64,000 bases of DNA from CAVQEG01 sp963711465 (GTDB taxonomy: Bacteria; Bacteroidota; Ignavibacteria; OLB7). Below are positions 34,044-42,695 of the stretch, piece by piece. The translations under genes were made by a program, and so were the position numbers. Position 1 is the stretch's first letter. The number at the start of each line of letters is the position of its first letter. A model generated the notes under the pieces. The model was not told where the DNA came from. It saw only the letters and a program-made list of their open reading frames with translations, and did no database searches. The DNA is taken from positions 1,054,001 through 1,118,000 of the forward strand of contig CAVQEG010000001.1 of the NCBI GenBank assembly GCA_963711465.1, given 5' to 3'.

Positions 34044-35035
34044 CCCTCCGCCTTCCACGCTCGCAGCTCACGGCTGAGGCGCGCCACGAGCAGGTCGATT
34101 CCTTCTCCGGATACCGATGAAATCATCAGTGGCGCATCGCCCTCGAAGCGCAGTGCGGCCAGTTCCGTCCGACGCTCATCGCCGAGGGCGTCCACCTTGG
34201 AGATGCACACCACCCGCCGCTTGTCGAGCATCGACTGATTGAAGCGCCGCAGTTCACCGACGAGCGTCTCGAACGTCTCGACGGGATCCGACTCTGTGCC
34301 GTCGAGCAGGAAGCAGAGGACTCCGGAGCGATCGACATGACGCAGGAACTGGTGACCGAGTCCTCTTCCTTCACTTGCTCCCTCGATGAGCCCCGGGATG
34401 TCTGCCACGACGAACGACTCACCGACGTCAACGCGCACGATGCCGAGGTTGGGGACAAGAGTGGTGAACGGATACTCGGCGACCTTGGGACGGGCGGCGG
34501 AGATTCGCGAGATCAGCGTCGACTTTCCCGCATTCGGAAAGCCCACGAGTCCGACGTCGGCCAGGAGCTTGAGCTCGAGGACGATGCGTCGTTCTTCGCC
34601 GCGTCGCCCGTCCTCGGCGAAGCGGGGCGCCTGGTTGGTTGGCGTCGCAAAATTTGAATTCCCCCTGCCTCCACGTCCTCCCCTGGCAACGACGACCTGA
34701 TCGCCCTCATCGACGAGGTCACCCAGGAGCGCATCGGTGTCGACGTCACGAATGAGGGTGCCGGTGGGAACGCGGACCTCGACCGAGGCACCGCCCCGTC
34801 CGGTCTTGCGGGCTCCGGCGCCGTTTCGACCGTCCTCGGCCTTGTACTCCCGCCGATACCGGAGATCCATCAGCGTCGACAGCTGCGAGGTGGCCACCAG
34901 CACGACGTCGCCCCCCGCACCGCCGTCGCCGCCGTCGGGTCCTCCCTTCGGAACGAACTTCTCGCGTCGGAAACTGACCGCACCGTCGCCGCCGTTACCG
35001 GCCCTGACACTGATCTCCGCCAGATCTACGAACAC
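34040..35035 (-). CDS. obgE: Ribosome-assembly GTPase Obg
   Basis: 331 residues. The Gly-rich Obg fold (1-155) begins MFVDLAEISVRAGNGGDGAV and includes GGPDGGDGGAGGDVVLVA. The GTPase domain has G1 GFPNAGKS (165-172), G2 within YPFTTLVPNLGIV, G3 VADIPGLIEGASEG, and a SKVD variant of the usual G4 NKxD (ICISKVDALGD-type region). There is no C-terminal OCT domain; the protein ends about 15 residues after the G domain. It functions in 50S maturation and stress control. It lies 38 bases after the large acidic protein gene and overlaps the permease gene. The Ser for Asn change in G4 is a modest oddity. Confidence 0.95.
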   Translation of the reverse strand: MFVDLAEISVRAGNGGDGAVSFRREKFVPKGGPDGGDGGAGGDVVLVATSQLSTLMDLRYRREYKAEDGRNGAGARKTGRGGASVEVRVPTGTLIRDVDTDALLGDLVDEGDQVVVARGGRGGRGNSNFATPTNQAPRFAEDGRRGEERRIVLELKLLADVGLVGFPNAGKSTLISRISAARPKVAEYPFTTLVPNLGIVRVDVGESFVVADIPGLIEGASEGRGLGHQFLRHVDRSGVLCFLLDGTESDPVETFETLVGELRRFNQSMLDKRRVVCISKVDALGDERRTELAALRFEGDAPLMISSVSGEGIDLLVARLSRELRAWKAEG

Positions 35036-35073
35036 GTGCTCTCGATCGATTGGATGGTGAATTCCAAGGCGTG

Positions 35074-37152
35074 CTATTCGCTCTCGGACATGTACCGATA
35101 GCGTCCGTAGACGCTGTCACTGAATCGGCTCGCGGTCCGCGATTCGGGATCGATATCGTAGTGCAGGTACAGCTCCACGAGGATCTGCGAGGCATCGCGC
35201 CACGTTTCCGCATCATTGATTCTGCTGATCGCTGCCTCGTATTCCTCCCGGTTGCGACCGAAGATCTTGCGGATGATTTTGCGCTCAAGCACCGCATCGA
35301 TGAACAGCCGCACGTCCTTCATCTTCGGCGTCGTCGTGGCTCCCGAGGACCACGACATCGGACCCGGGCTGGCCTCTGGCGGCTCGGGGAGGTCGTCGGC
35401 TTCACGATGACCATCGCCGGCTGCCCCGTTGGTCGACAGCGACGAAGTATCGCGCCTCGCAGACTCACCCGACATCGATTCGGTAGCTGCCGGTTCAGCT
35501 TCGTCCTCTGCCACGGTCGTCTCAGGATCCCGATCGCCGACCTCTTCCAATGGCTGCTCCGCACCGGGGGCGCCCACCCCATCGTCCACGCCGAACTCAG
35601 TTCCGTCGGCGGTGTCAGCATCGTCGGTGGCTGCCTCGTTGACCTGCCTTTCGGTTTCATCTTCGCCGGGACGATCCTCGATCGCCACCTCGGAGAGTTC
35701 CTCGACATCACCTTCGGCATCGGCGGACTGCCTGTCAGATTCCTCCTCGTCCCTGACTTCCTCGTCGCCGACTTCCGCGTCCTCCACCTCCTCGTCGCTG
35801 AATTCTTCCTCCCCCACCTCCTCGATCTCAACCTCCCCCTCGCCGAATTCTACGTCCTCTGCCTCCTCAACCAGCTCGTCCTCCGTCTCCTCGTCGCGGA
35901 CTTCTTCGTCCTCGACCTCGTCTCCGACGGCGGCCTCGATGTCGGCTTGATACTGATCGAGGTCGTATGCCTCCGCAACCTCCCGCTCCGTCGTGTCGCT
36001 CCGATTTCCTTCCGCCGCCTCGTCATCGGCGGCGTCATCCTCGACGGCCGCATGTTCGTCGGTTGCCTGGTCGGCGGAGCGCTCGTGATCTGCCGACGGC
36101 GTGTGATCGGACGCCGACTCCTCTGACACCGTGGCTGCGGTCGGTCGCAGCGCTTCGCCGCCGCGTTCGATGACGTCACCGGTCGAGTCGACGAATCCCG
36201 TCGCGGGCTCGGGAGCATCGGCAATCGGTGGCGGCGCGGCAGCTGCGGCAGCGGTGAGATCTGCGACTTCGGCGTCACTGATTGGCACTGCGCGCCCCTC
36301 GGTTTCCAGATGGCGGCGCACGACGTCGTCGAGCTCGTCGTTCTGATAGACCGTCGAGAAATCGGCCTCCGGATTCTCATCGGAGGTCGTGAGCAGTTCC
36401 TCGAGCAGTCCCACGAAGTCATCACGACCGACGGTGGCGCTGCGATGGTCACGGATCTCCTCGAGGTGGTCGACCAGTCGCTTGATGTGCTTGTCGTCGA
36501 AGAAGATGACGAGCGCATCGAGCGGGAGGCACTTCTCATCGCCCTCACCTACGACGTCGAAGAGCGGATCCATCATCGTGAGCAGATCCTCCACCGTACA
36601 GCTGATGAGAATCTGATCGTCGATTCGCCGGACGATGCGTTCGAATTCCGTGGCGGATATGGCATCGAACGTCGGTCGCTCCTGACGCTTGCGCTCGACC
36701 CAGTCGGAGAACACCGAACGGAAGTATGGGTAGTCGACGAACGCATCGAGCCGGAGCATCACTTCGCGCAGCGGCTTGACGGGCTGACCACGGAAGATGT
36801 ACCACTTGAGCGTCACCTGCGGACGGCAGAGGTAGTTGTAGGTCAGCTTCACCGCACTGTCGAGCACCGTCATGAATTCATCGCGTTCGAATCGCGCATG
36901 GCGGAACTGAACGTCGTCGAGATAGCCGAGCAGTGCCGAGAGCTCCGGATGATCCCAGTCGAAGCGTTTGTTGGCCGCACGCGAGAGCGCCTCCCCGTGA
37001 AGCCACCAGCGAACCTCGGTGGCGAAGAATGGTTTGAACCGTTCCGGAATCCGCTCGGACTCCAGGATCTCGGTCAGACCAACCTGTGATCGTTCACGAA
37101 CGACATCGGCGGCGACCGACTGGATCGTCTGCGTGATAACCCGTTCGAACAT
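35074..37152 (-). CDS. Large acidic protein of unknown function
   Basis: 692 residues, no family I can name. The ATG at 37150-37152 gives MFERVITQTIQSVAADVVRE. The N-terminal part (about 1-285) is folded and rich in aromatic and charged residues (EVRWWLHGEALSRAANKRFD, VKLTYNYLCRPQVTLKWYIF). Residues about 300-605 are a disordered linker dominated by Glu and Asp, with repeated EEV-x-D units. The last 84 residues form a second folded module (VRLFIDAVLERKIIRKIFGR and ILVELYLHYDIDPESR). No signal peptide or membrane helix, so probably cytoplasmic. It leads an operon with obg and an importer permease, which might link it to ribosome or stress physiology; that is speculation. Confidence 0.75.
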   Translation of the reverse strand: MFERVITQTIQSVAADVVRERSQVGLTEILESERIPERFKPFFATEVRWWLHGEALSRAANKRFDWDHPELSALLGYLDDVQFRHARFERDEFMTVLDSAVKLTYNYLCRPQVTLKWYIFRGQPVKPLREVMLRLDAFVDYPYFRSVFSDWVERKRQERPTFDAISATEFERIVRRIDDQILISCTVEDLLTMMDPLFDVVGEGDEKCLPLDALVIFFDDKHIKRLVDHLEEIRDHRSATVGRDDFVGLLEELLTTSDENPEADFSTVYQNDELDDVVRRHLETEGRAVPISDAEVADLTAAAAAAPPPIADAPEPATGFVDSTGDVIERGGEALRPTAATVSEESASDHTPSADHERSADQATDEHAAVEDDAADDEAAEGNRSDTTEREVAEAYDLDQYQADIEAAVGDEVEDEEVRDEETEDELVEEAEDVEFGEGEVEIEEVGEEEFSDEEVEDAEVGDEEVRDEEESDRQSADAEGDVEELSEVAIEDRPGEDETERQVNEAATDDADTADGTEFGVDDGVGAPGAEQPLEEVGDRDPETTVAEDEAEPAATESMSGESARRDTSSLSTNGAAGDGHREADDLPEPPEASPGPMSWSSGATTTPKMKDVRLFIDAVLERKIIRKIFGRNREEYEAAISRINDAETWRDASQILVELYLHYDIDPESRTASRFSDSVYGRYRYMSESE

Positions 37153-37454
37153 TGCTCTTGCTGCTGGAATCTGGAATCGGTGCGAGGTCGGCGTCGACGA
37201 CGTCGGCGCAATCCCCGATGAGCAGTGGGATGCCGGAGGTCGGCAGTCGCGGTGCCCGCTTGCCAGCGTGGGTGCCGGAACGTAAGTTTTCGCGATTCTT
37301 TCGCTCCAACCTCTCCCGGGCGTTGGCAACGCGACAGCCCACAAGTTACGCAACCATTCCTCCGCGGTGCAGTGCCCTGCCCGGACGACGTTCCGGGATG
37401 ATCCTTCGCCATCGCGCCAAACCCATCCATCGAGCGGCCGCCTCTTCGTCACCC
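37153..37454. other. Divergent region between acidic-protein gene and dacB
   Basis: 302 non-coding bases. A weak plus-strand promoter candidate for dacB is TTGCCA (37260-37265), 17 bases, TAAGTT (37283-37288). I see no convincing promoter for the minus-strand gene. A short ATG-started extension of dacB through this region exists but lacks any signal-peptide or family support. Confidence 0.35.
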
Positions 37455-39020
37455 ATGCGTACGTACGTAGCGATTCCATCCCGATCGACCATCGGTCGAG
37501 TGATGCCGACGATGCTGCTGGCGCTGGCGGTCGTGCACGCTGAGCCGGCGCTTGCGCAGCGCCCGGGTGGCGGCATCACCGCGACATCGAGCGAGTCGGC
37601 GCAGTCGGATCGCCGAGCACGCAGCAGTCTGGCAACCGATCTCGATGCGATCCTTGCCGACCGTTCATTCGACAACGCTTCCTGGAGCATATCGGTGGTC
37701 TCCTGCACGCGGGACGGCGAACGACTCTTCGATCGTGACGGCGAGAAGAATCGCCTGGTGGCGTCGAACATCAAGATGCTCACCACGGCGGCCTCACTCG
37801 ATCGGCTGGGAGGCGACTACGTCTTCGAGACACCGGTCTTCATCACCGATACGGTTTCGCCCGATGGACGCCTCAACGGCGATCTCGTGCTCCGCGCGTC
37901 GGGAGATCCTTCGATCGCCCCGGAATTCGACCGCGATCCCCGGAGGGTCATCGACACGATCGTCGCGTCTCTCCACTCGGCCGGAGTCCGCTCGCTGCGA
38001 CGCGTCGTCGTCGATGCCTCCGCGTTCGACGCCGTCGCGTACGGACCCGGCTGGAGCTGGGACGACGAGCCCTACGGCTACAGCGCACCGATCAGCGCCG
38101 CGGCCATGTACCGCAACTGTGTCCGCGTCAATGTCACGCCTGGAGTCGATCCGGGCGACTCCGTGCAGATCGACATGCTGCCGTCAACCGGGTATGTGAC
38201 GCTGCGAGTCTCGGCAACGACCACGAGATCGGATTCCACGTCGACGCTCGAGATACGGCGCACGCCCGGCAGTCCGGTGATCACCGTCTCGGGTAACATC
38301 GCGGCGGGTTCCGGGTCGTACACAGAGGAGATCAGCATCGACGATCCGCCCCTGTTCGTAGCCACGCTCCTGCGCGAGGGGTTGGAGCGGGCAGGAATTT
38401 CCGTCACCGACGGCGTCGCTGATGCGGCCGAGCTCCCCCATGGAGTCGACTACGCCTCGGCCGCCGAGCTCGTTCGGCTGCGATCGGCTCCGTTGCGTGA
38501 GGTGATTCGACCGATCAACAAGCTGAGTCTGAACCTGCCTGCCGAGATGCTGCTCAAGACGCTCGGTCGCCTCATCACCGGCATCGGGTCGACCGAAGCC
38601 GGCATCGAGGTCGTCACGCAGATGCTCCAGCGGGCCGGGATCGACCTGGAGCAGATCAACCTCGTCGACGGCTCCGGGCTCTCGCGCATGGACCTCATTG
38701 CTCCGCGGGATCTCACACGCTTCCTACTCTGGGTACACACATCTCCAATCGCGGACGACTTCACCGCGTCGCTTTCGGTGGCGGGCGAGGATGGAACACT
38801 GCAGGAGCGATTCCGTGGGACGCTCGCTGAAGGAAACGTGATGGCCAAGACAGGATTCCTCACCGGAGTACGTTCGATCAGCGGCTACTGCTGCACGCGC
38901 GACGGTGAGCGGCTTGCATTCTCGATCGTTTTGAACAATTACACGGTGCCAACCGGCGTCGTCAACACCGCACAGGAGCTCATGGTGATGCGCCTGGCAG
39001 GATTCACCCGCCGATTCTGA
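37455..39020 (+). CDS. dacB: D-Ala-D-Ala carboxypeptidase/endopeptidase, PBP4 type
   Basis: 521-residue S13-family penicillin-binding protein that trims peptidoglycan peptides in the periplasm. Signal peptide about 1-35 (MLLALAVVHAEPALAQ). The three active-site motifs are visible: S104-N-I-K107, S-L-N in NKLSLNLPAE (about residue 353), and K465-T-G467 in MAKTGFLTG. The large insertion domain between motifs 1 and 2 (about 120-330) is typical of DacB. Start ATG at 37455, chosen for the signal peptide. It lies 76 bases before the type IX cargo gene on the same strand and is divergent from the acidic-protein operon. Confidence 0.93.
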   Translation: MRTYVAIPSRSTIGRVMPTMLLALAVVHAEPALAQRPGGGITATSSESAQSDRRARSSLATDLDAILADRSFDNASWSISVVSCTRDGERLFDRDGEKNRLVASNIKMLTTAASLDRLGGDYVFETPVFITDTVSPDGRLNGDLVLRASGDPSIAPEFDRDPRRVIDTIVASLHSAGVRSLRRVVVDASAFDAVAYGPGWSWDDEPYGYSAPISAAAMYRNCVRVNVTPGVDPGDSVQIDMLPSTGYVTLRVSATTTRSDSTSTLEIRRTPGSPVITVSGNIAAGSGSYTEEISIDDPPLFVATLLREGLERAGISVTDGVADAAELPHGVDYASAAELVRLRSAPLREVIRPINKLSLNLPAEMLLKTLGRLITGIGSTEAGIEVVTQMLQRAGIDLEQINLVDGSGLSRMDLIAPRDLTRFLLWVHTSPIADDFTASLSVAGEDGTLQERFRGTLAEGNVMAKTGFLTGVRSISGYCCTRDGERLAFSIVLNNYTVPTGVVNTAQELMVMRLAGFTRRF

Positions 39021-39096
39021 TTCACGTCGTCGATTTCGTTTCCGCCGACCCGTGTTCGTTCAATCCGCTTCCACCAACACTCAGGATGGTCGCCCA

Positions 39097-42000
39097 GTGA
39101 CACGTTTCTACCGATTCACACTCTCGTTCCTCCTCCTCGCAACGCTCCTGCCAGCGGCTCTCAGCGCGCAGGAATCGGCAACCATCGAACGCGAGGGCGA
39201 GTCGAACGCACCACTCAACCGCGAGCTGTACTACTACGGTATCCGTTCCTACCCCTTCGGCAAGATTCCCCAGTTCGCCCGGCAGAAGGCGCTGGAACAG
39301 GCACGGACAATGACGCTGCGGAACGAGAAGCGTTCGCGATCGCTCTCGGACGATCAGTGGCACCCGATCGGACCGAACGCAATCGGCGGAAGGGTCAATT
39401 CGATCGCGCTGCATCCGACCGATCCGCAGACACTCTGGATCGGCGCCGCCGACGGCGGTGTGTGGAAATCCACCGACGCCGGTTCCAGCTGGACCCCGAT
39501 CATGGACTTCGAGAACGCCATGGCAATGGGTGCGGTCGCCGTCGATCCGAACGATCCGGATGTGCTCTACGCCGGCACCGGCGAACAGACGGCGAACGTC
39601 GACGCCTACCTCGGTGCCGGCATCTTCAAGACGACCGACGGCGGCGCGAACTGGCGGGTCGCCGGGTTGACACAGGTGGGTGGCTTCTCGCGAATCGTCG
39701 TTCGTGCCGATAACGGCAACATCGTCTACGCCGGCGGAGCCAAGAACGACGGTGGATTCTACCGTTCCGACGATGGCGGTCAGACATGGCAGAAGGCCAC
39801 CGGCATGGCGGCCGTCGCGGACTTCACGGTCAATCCGCAGAACCCCGACGAGGTCTGGGCCGCTGGGTTCACCTCCGGCATCTTCCACTCCACCGACGGC
39901 GGCCGCAGCTTCACGCCGAGCAGTAACGGATTCGACGACACGTGGTCGGACGCGCGATCGGCAGTGCAGGTGGCACCATCGGATCCGTCGCGACTCTACG
40001 CGCTGGTCGACGAAACGCTCGGAGCCAGCGCAGAGCGCACGACCGTCTATCGAAGCAATGACGGCGGCGCCTCCTGGACGTCGGTGTATACCGGATCAGG
40101 CGGACAGAACGTGCTCAACGGACAGGGGTGGTACAACAACGTGATCGCCGTCAAGCCGGATGACCCCGATGTCGTCGTCTGCGGCGGCGTCTGGATGATC
40201 CGCAGCAGCGATGGCGGCGACAACTGGTCGCAGGTCGGCGCCAACGTCCACCCCGACCACCACGCGTTCGCATTCGATCCGGCCAATCCCGAGCGGTTCT
40301 TCGACGGCAATGACGGCGGCATGTACCGCAGCACCAACGGTGGAATGACCTTCGGTGAAATCAACAGCGGCCTGGCGATCACACAGTTCTACGACGTCGG
40401 CGTCGACCAGGAGGCGGCGGACGTTTCCTACGGCGGTACGCAGGACAACGGCACGCTCTCCTCCAGCGGCGTGCAGATCGCCGGAGGCGACGGCGGGATG
40501 ATCGTCGTCAGTCCATTCGATCACAACCTCGTCATCGGCGAGTTTCAGCAGGGCGAACTCTGGAAGCTCGATCGATCCTCCGGGATCGTCAATCGTGACA
40601 TCAGCACCGGCATCGACCTCTCCGACAACGTCGCGTGGGTGGCGCCGCTGGCAATCGATCAGGAGAATCAGTTCGTCTACTACGGACGCCAGTACGTGTG
40701 GGGCAACTACGACTTCGGCCAGGGTTCGTGGGTGAAGCTCTCCCCCAAATTCACATCCACGATTCTTGCCATCGCCGTCTCGCCGGCCGATCACGGCCAG
40801 ACGATCTGGGCCGGCGCCTCCGACGGCGAACTGATGATGTCCACCGATGGCGGCGACACATGGGTCGATCGAACCGGCGCGCCGGATCTGCCGAACCGGG
40901 CGGTGACCGACTTCGCGCCGTCGTCGACCGATCCGGCGACCTGCTACGTCACCTTCGGCGGCTTCCTCAGCGGACATGTCTTCCGCACCACCGATGCCGG
41001 TGCCACCTGGACCGATCTGAGCGAAACGCTGCCCGATATCCCTACGACCGCCATCGCACTGCATCCGGATGACGAGAACATCATCTACGTCGGCACCGAC
41101 ATCGGCGTGTTCATCACCCTCGACGGCGGCGCGACCTGGTCGGAGTACAGCAACGGCCTTCCGCGCGTCGGTGTAGCCGATCTGGAGGTGCACGAATCGA
41201 GCAAGACGCTGCGGCTCGCCTCACACGGTCGCTCCATGTGGGAGATCGATCTGGTCTCGCCCTCGATCGCCCCGTCGATCACAGCTCCGACTGGTGGCGA
41301 AGTCTGGACCGGGTCCAGCGCGCACGTGATCGGTTGGAATGGATTCAGCGGCCCGGTGCGCGTCGAGTACTCCGTCGACGACGGCTCGACGTGGACGACC
41401 CTCGGTGAGAACGTCGCGGGCAACGCGTTCCGCTGGATCGTACCCAATACGCAGTCCGAACATGCGCGCGTCCGCGTCTCGGCGCAGGGTGGTGAGGAAT
41501 CCGTCGTCAGCCGCAGCTTCACCATCGCCCAGGTCAGAATCGGCAGCTTCGTCGCACACGCCTCCAAGTCTGTCGTGCCGTACGGCATCACCTACGACGG
41601 CGACAACGTCTGGGTCGATGATTTCTACAGCAACCGGCTGCTGAAGCTCGACCCGAAGACGCTCGAGACCGTCGCGACCGTCCACATGTCGCTGCAGGGT
41701 GGCGATAGCCTCTTCACCGGGATGACGTACATGCCGGATCACGGAACGCTCTTCATCCATAAGCTCAACAGCACGACCGGCACGACCGGCGGTGTTCTCT
41801 ACGAGGTCACCCGCGATGGAGAACAAGTCGGCAAGTGGCCCTCGCCCTGCACCTATCCGATCGGCGTCACCTGGATGGGCGGAGACAATTCCGAACTGCC
41901 GTTCCTCCTGGTGGGCGATCGCGATGCCCACCAGGAACTCTATCTGCTCGACGCGTCGAATCCCGGCATCCCGCTGGTGACCTACCAGCGCAAGCGTCAG

Positions 42001-42597
42001 GTGGAACTCGGACCACGCGGAATCGCCTCGGCGCATGACGGGACGAACTTCTTCCAGATCGAGACCGACTTCACCGGCGGCACGCTGCAGTCGGCGCACG
42101 CGCGGCTGCTCTCGGCTGACGATGAGCAGAACGAATCGTGTTCGTTCGAACTCAGTTCGCCCGGCGAGAGCTCGGACATCAACGCGCGCGGCGTGGAATA
42201 CGATCCGGCTGACAAGAACATCTGGGTCACCGATTTCACGGGCGACATCTGGAAGATGGTGACCTGTGAAGGCATCAATTCGATTCCGACCTCGGCGGTT
42301 CCGGCCGAATCGACCGCGCTGGATCTGGCGCTTCAGCAGAACGTTCCGAATCCGTTCACGAACGCGACGTCGATCGAATTCACGCTGACATCGGCCGCAC
42401 AGGCACGGCTGGTGGTCTACGACATGAGTGGTCGGACGGTCGCGACGCTCCTCGACGGGCGGCTCGATGCGGGTCGGCACACGGTCCGCTTCGACCCGTG
42501 GTCGGTCGCCGGCGGCATCGCGTCGGGTGTGTATCGCTACACGCTCGTGCTCGACGGCCACGCCAGCGCATCCCGCTCGATGGTGTTCGTACGGTAG
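39097..42597 (+). CDS. Type IX-secreted sortilin/BNR-propeller surface protein
   Basis: 1166 residues. GTG start at 39097, preceded by AGGATGG; signal peptide FTLSFLLLATLLPAALSAQ. Residues about 90-715 form a VPS10/sialidase-like propeller with many Asp-box blades (SxDGGxxW: KSTDAGSSWTP, RSDDGGQTWQK, STDGGDTWVD). An Ig-like domain follows near 735-820 (SITAPTGGEVWTG), then a second propeller-like region (VVPYGITYDGDNVWV). The C-terminal 85 residues are a type A sorting domain (LQQNVPNPFTNAT, VYDMSGRTV, GVYRYTLVLDG). It should be secreted by the type IX system encoded here and attached or released by PorU. The role is probably glycan binding or hydrolysis; catalytic residues were not identified. 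Confidence 0.85.
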   Translation: MTRFYRFTLSFLLLATLLPAALSAQESATIEREGESNAPLNRELYYYGIRSYPFGKIPQFARQKALEQARTMTLRNEKRSRSLSDDQWHPIGPNAIGGRVNSIALHPTDPQTLWIGAADGGVWKSTDAGSSWTPIMDFENAMAMGAVAVDPNDPDVLYAGTGEQTANVDAYLGAGIFKTTDGGANWRVAGLTQVGGFSRIVVRADNGNIVYAGGAKNDGGFYRSDDGGQTWQKATGMAAVADFTVNPQNPDEVWAAGFTSGIFHSTDGGRSFTPSSNGFDDTWSDARSAVQVAPSDPSRLYALVDETLGASAERTTVYRSNDGGASWTSVYTGSGGQNVLNGQGWYNNVIAVKPDDPDVVVCGGVWMIRSSDGGDNWSQVGANVHPDHHAFAFDPANPERFFDGNDGGMYRSTNGGMTFGEINSGLAITQFYDVGVDQEAADVSYGGTQDNGTLSSSGVQIAGGDGGMIVVSPFDHNLVIGEFQQGELWKLDRSSGIVNRDISTGIDLSDNVAWVAPLAIDQENQFVYYGRQYVWGNYDFGQGSWVKLSPKFTSTILAIAVSPADHGQTIWAGASDGELMMSTDGGDTWVDRTGAPDLPNRAVTDFAPSSTDPATCYVTFGGFLSGHVFRTTDAGATWTDLSETLPDIPTTAIALHPDDENIIYVGTDIGVFITLDGGATWSEYSNGLPRVGVADLEVHESSKTLRLASHGRSMWEIDLVSPSIAPSITAPTGGEVWTGSSAHVIGWNGFSGPVRVEYSVDDGSTWTTLGENVAGNAFRWIVPNTQSEHARVRVSAQGGEESVVSRSFTIAQVRIGSFVAHASKSVVPYGITYDGDNVWVDDFYSNRLLKLDPKTLETVATVHMSLQGGDSLFTGMTYMPDHGTLFIHKLNSTTGTTGGVLYEVTRDGEQVGKWPSPCTYPIGVTWMGGDNSELPFLLVGDRDAHQELYLLDASNPGIPLVTYQRKRQVELGPRGIASAHDGTNFFQIETDFTGGTLQSAHARLLSADDEQNESCSFELSSPGESSDINARGVEYDPADKNIWVTDFTGDIWKMVTCEGINSIPTSAVPAESTALDLALQQNVPNPFTNATSIEFTLTSAAQARLVVYDMSGRTVATLLDGRLDAGRHTVRFDPWSVAGGIASGVYRYTLVLDGHASASRSMVFVR

Positions 42598-42624
42598 CGT
42601 TCGGCTCGACCGTGACGGAAATGA

Positions 42625-42664
42625 AAAGCGCCGGTGGGACCCGAGCAGGTCTCACCGGCGCTTT
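42625..42664. terminator. Bidirectional terminator between cargo gene and dnaA
   Basis: Long stem of 17 pairs (16 Watson-Crick plus one G-T): 42625-42641 against 42648-42664, 6-base loop cgagca. The arms start AAAGCG and end CGCTTT, so short T-runs follow the stem on both strands. It sits between two converging genes, 27 bases after the cargo stop. Confidence 0.85.
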
Positions 42665-42695
42665 GCATTTCCTCAGTCCCGTTGCGAGCGAGCGA

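Noticed and set aside
35640..35960. Repeat array or CRISPR-like element in the acidic-protein gene
   Set aside because: Repetition comes from Glu/Asp codons of an acidic linker; units vary in length and there are no spacers.
41221..42561. 446-codon minus frame opposite the type IX cargo
   Set aside because: Mirror of a GC-rich gene; the plus frame has signal peptide, Asp boxes and sorting domain, the minus frame has nothing recognisable.
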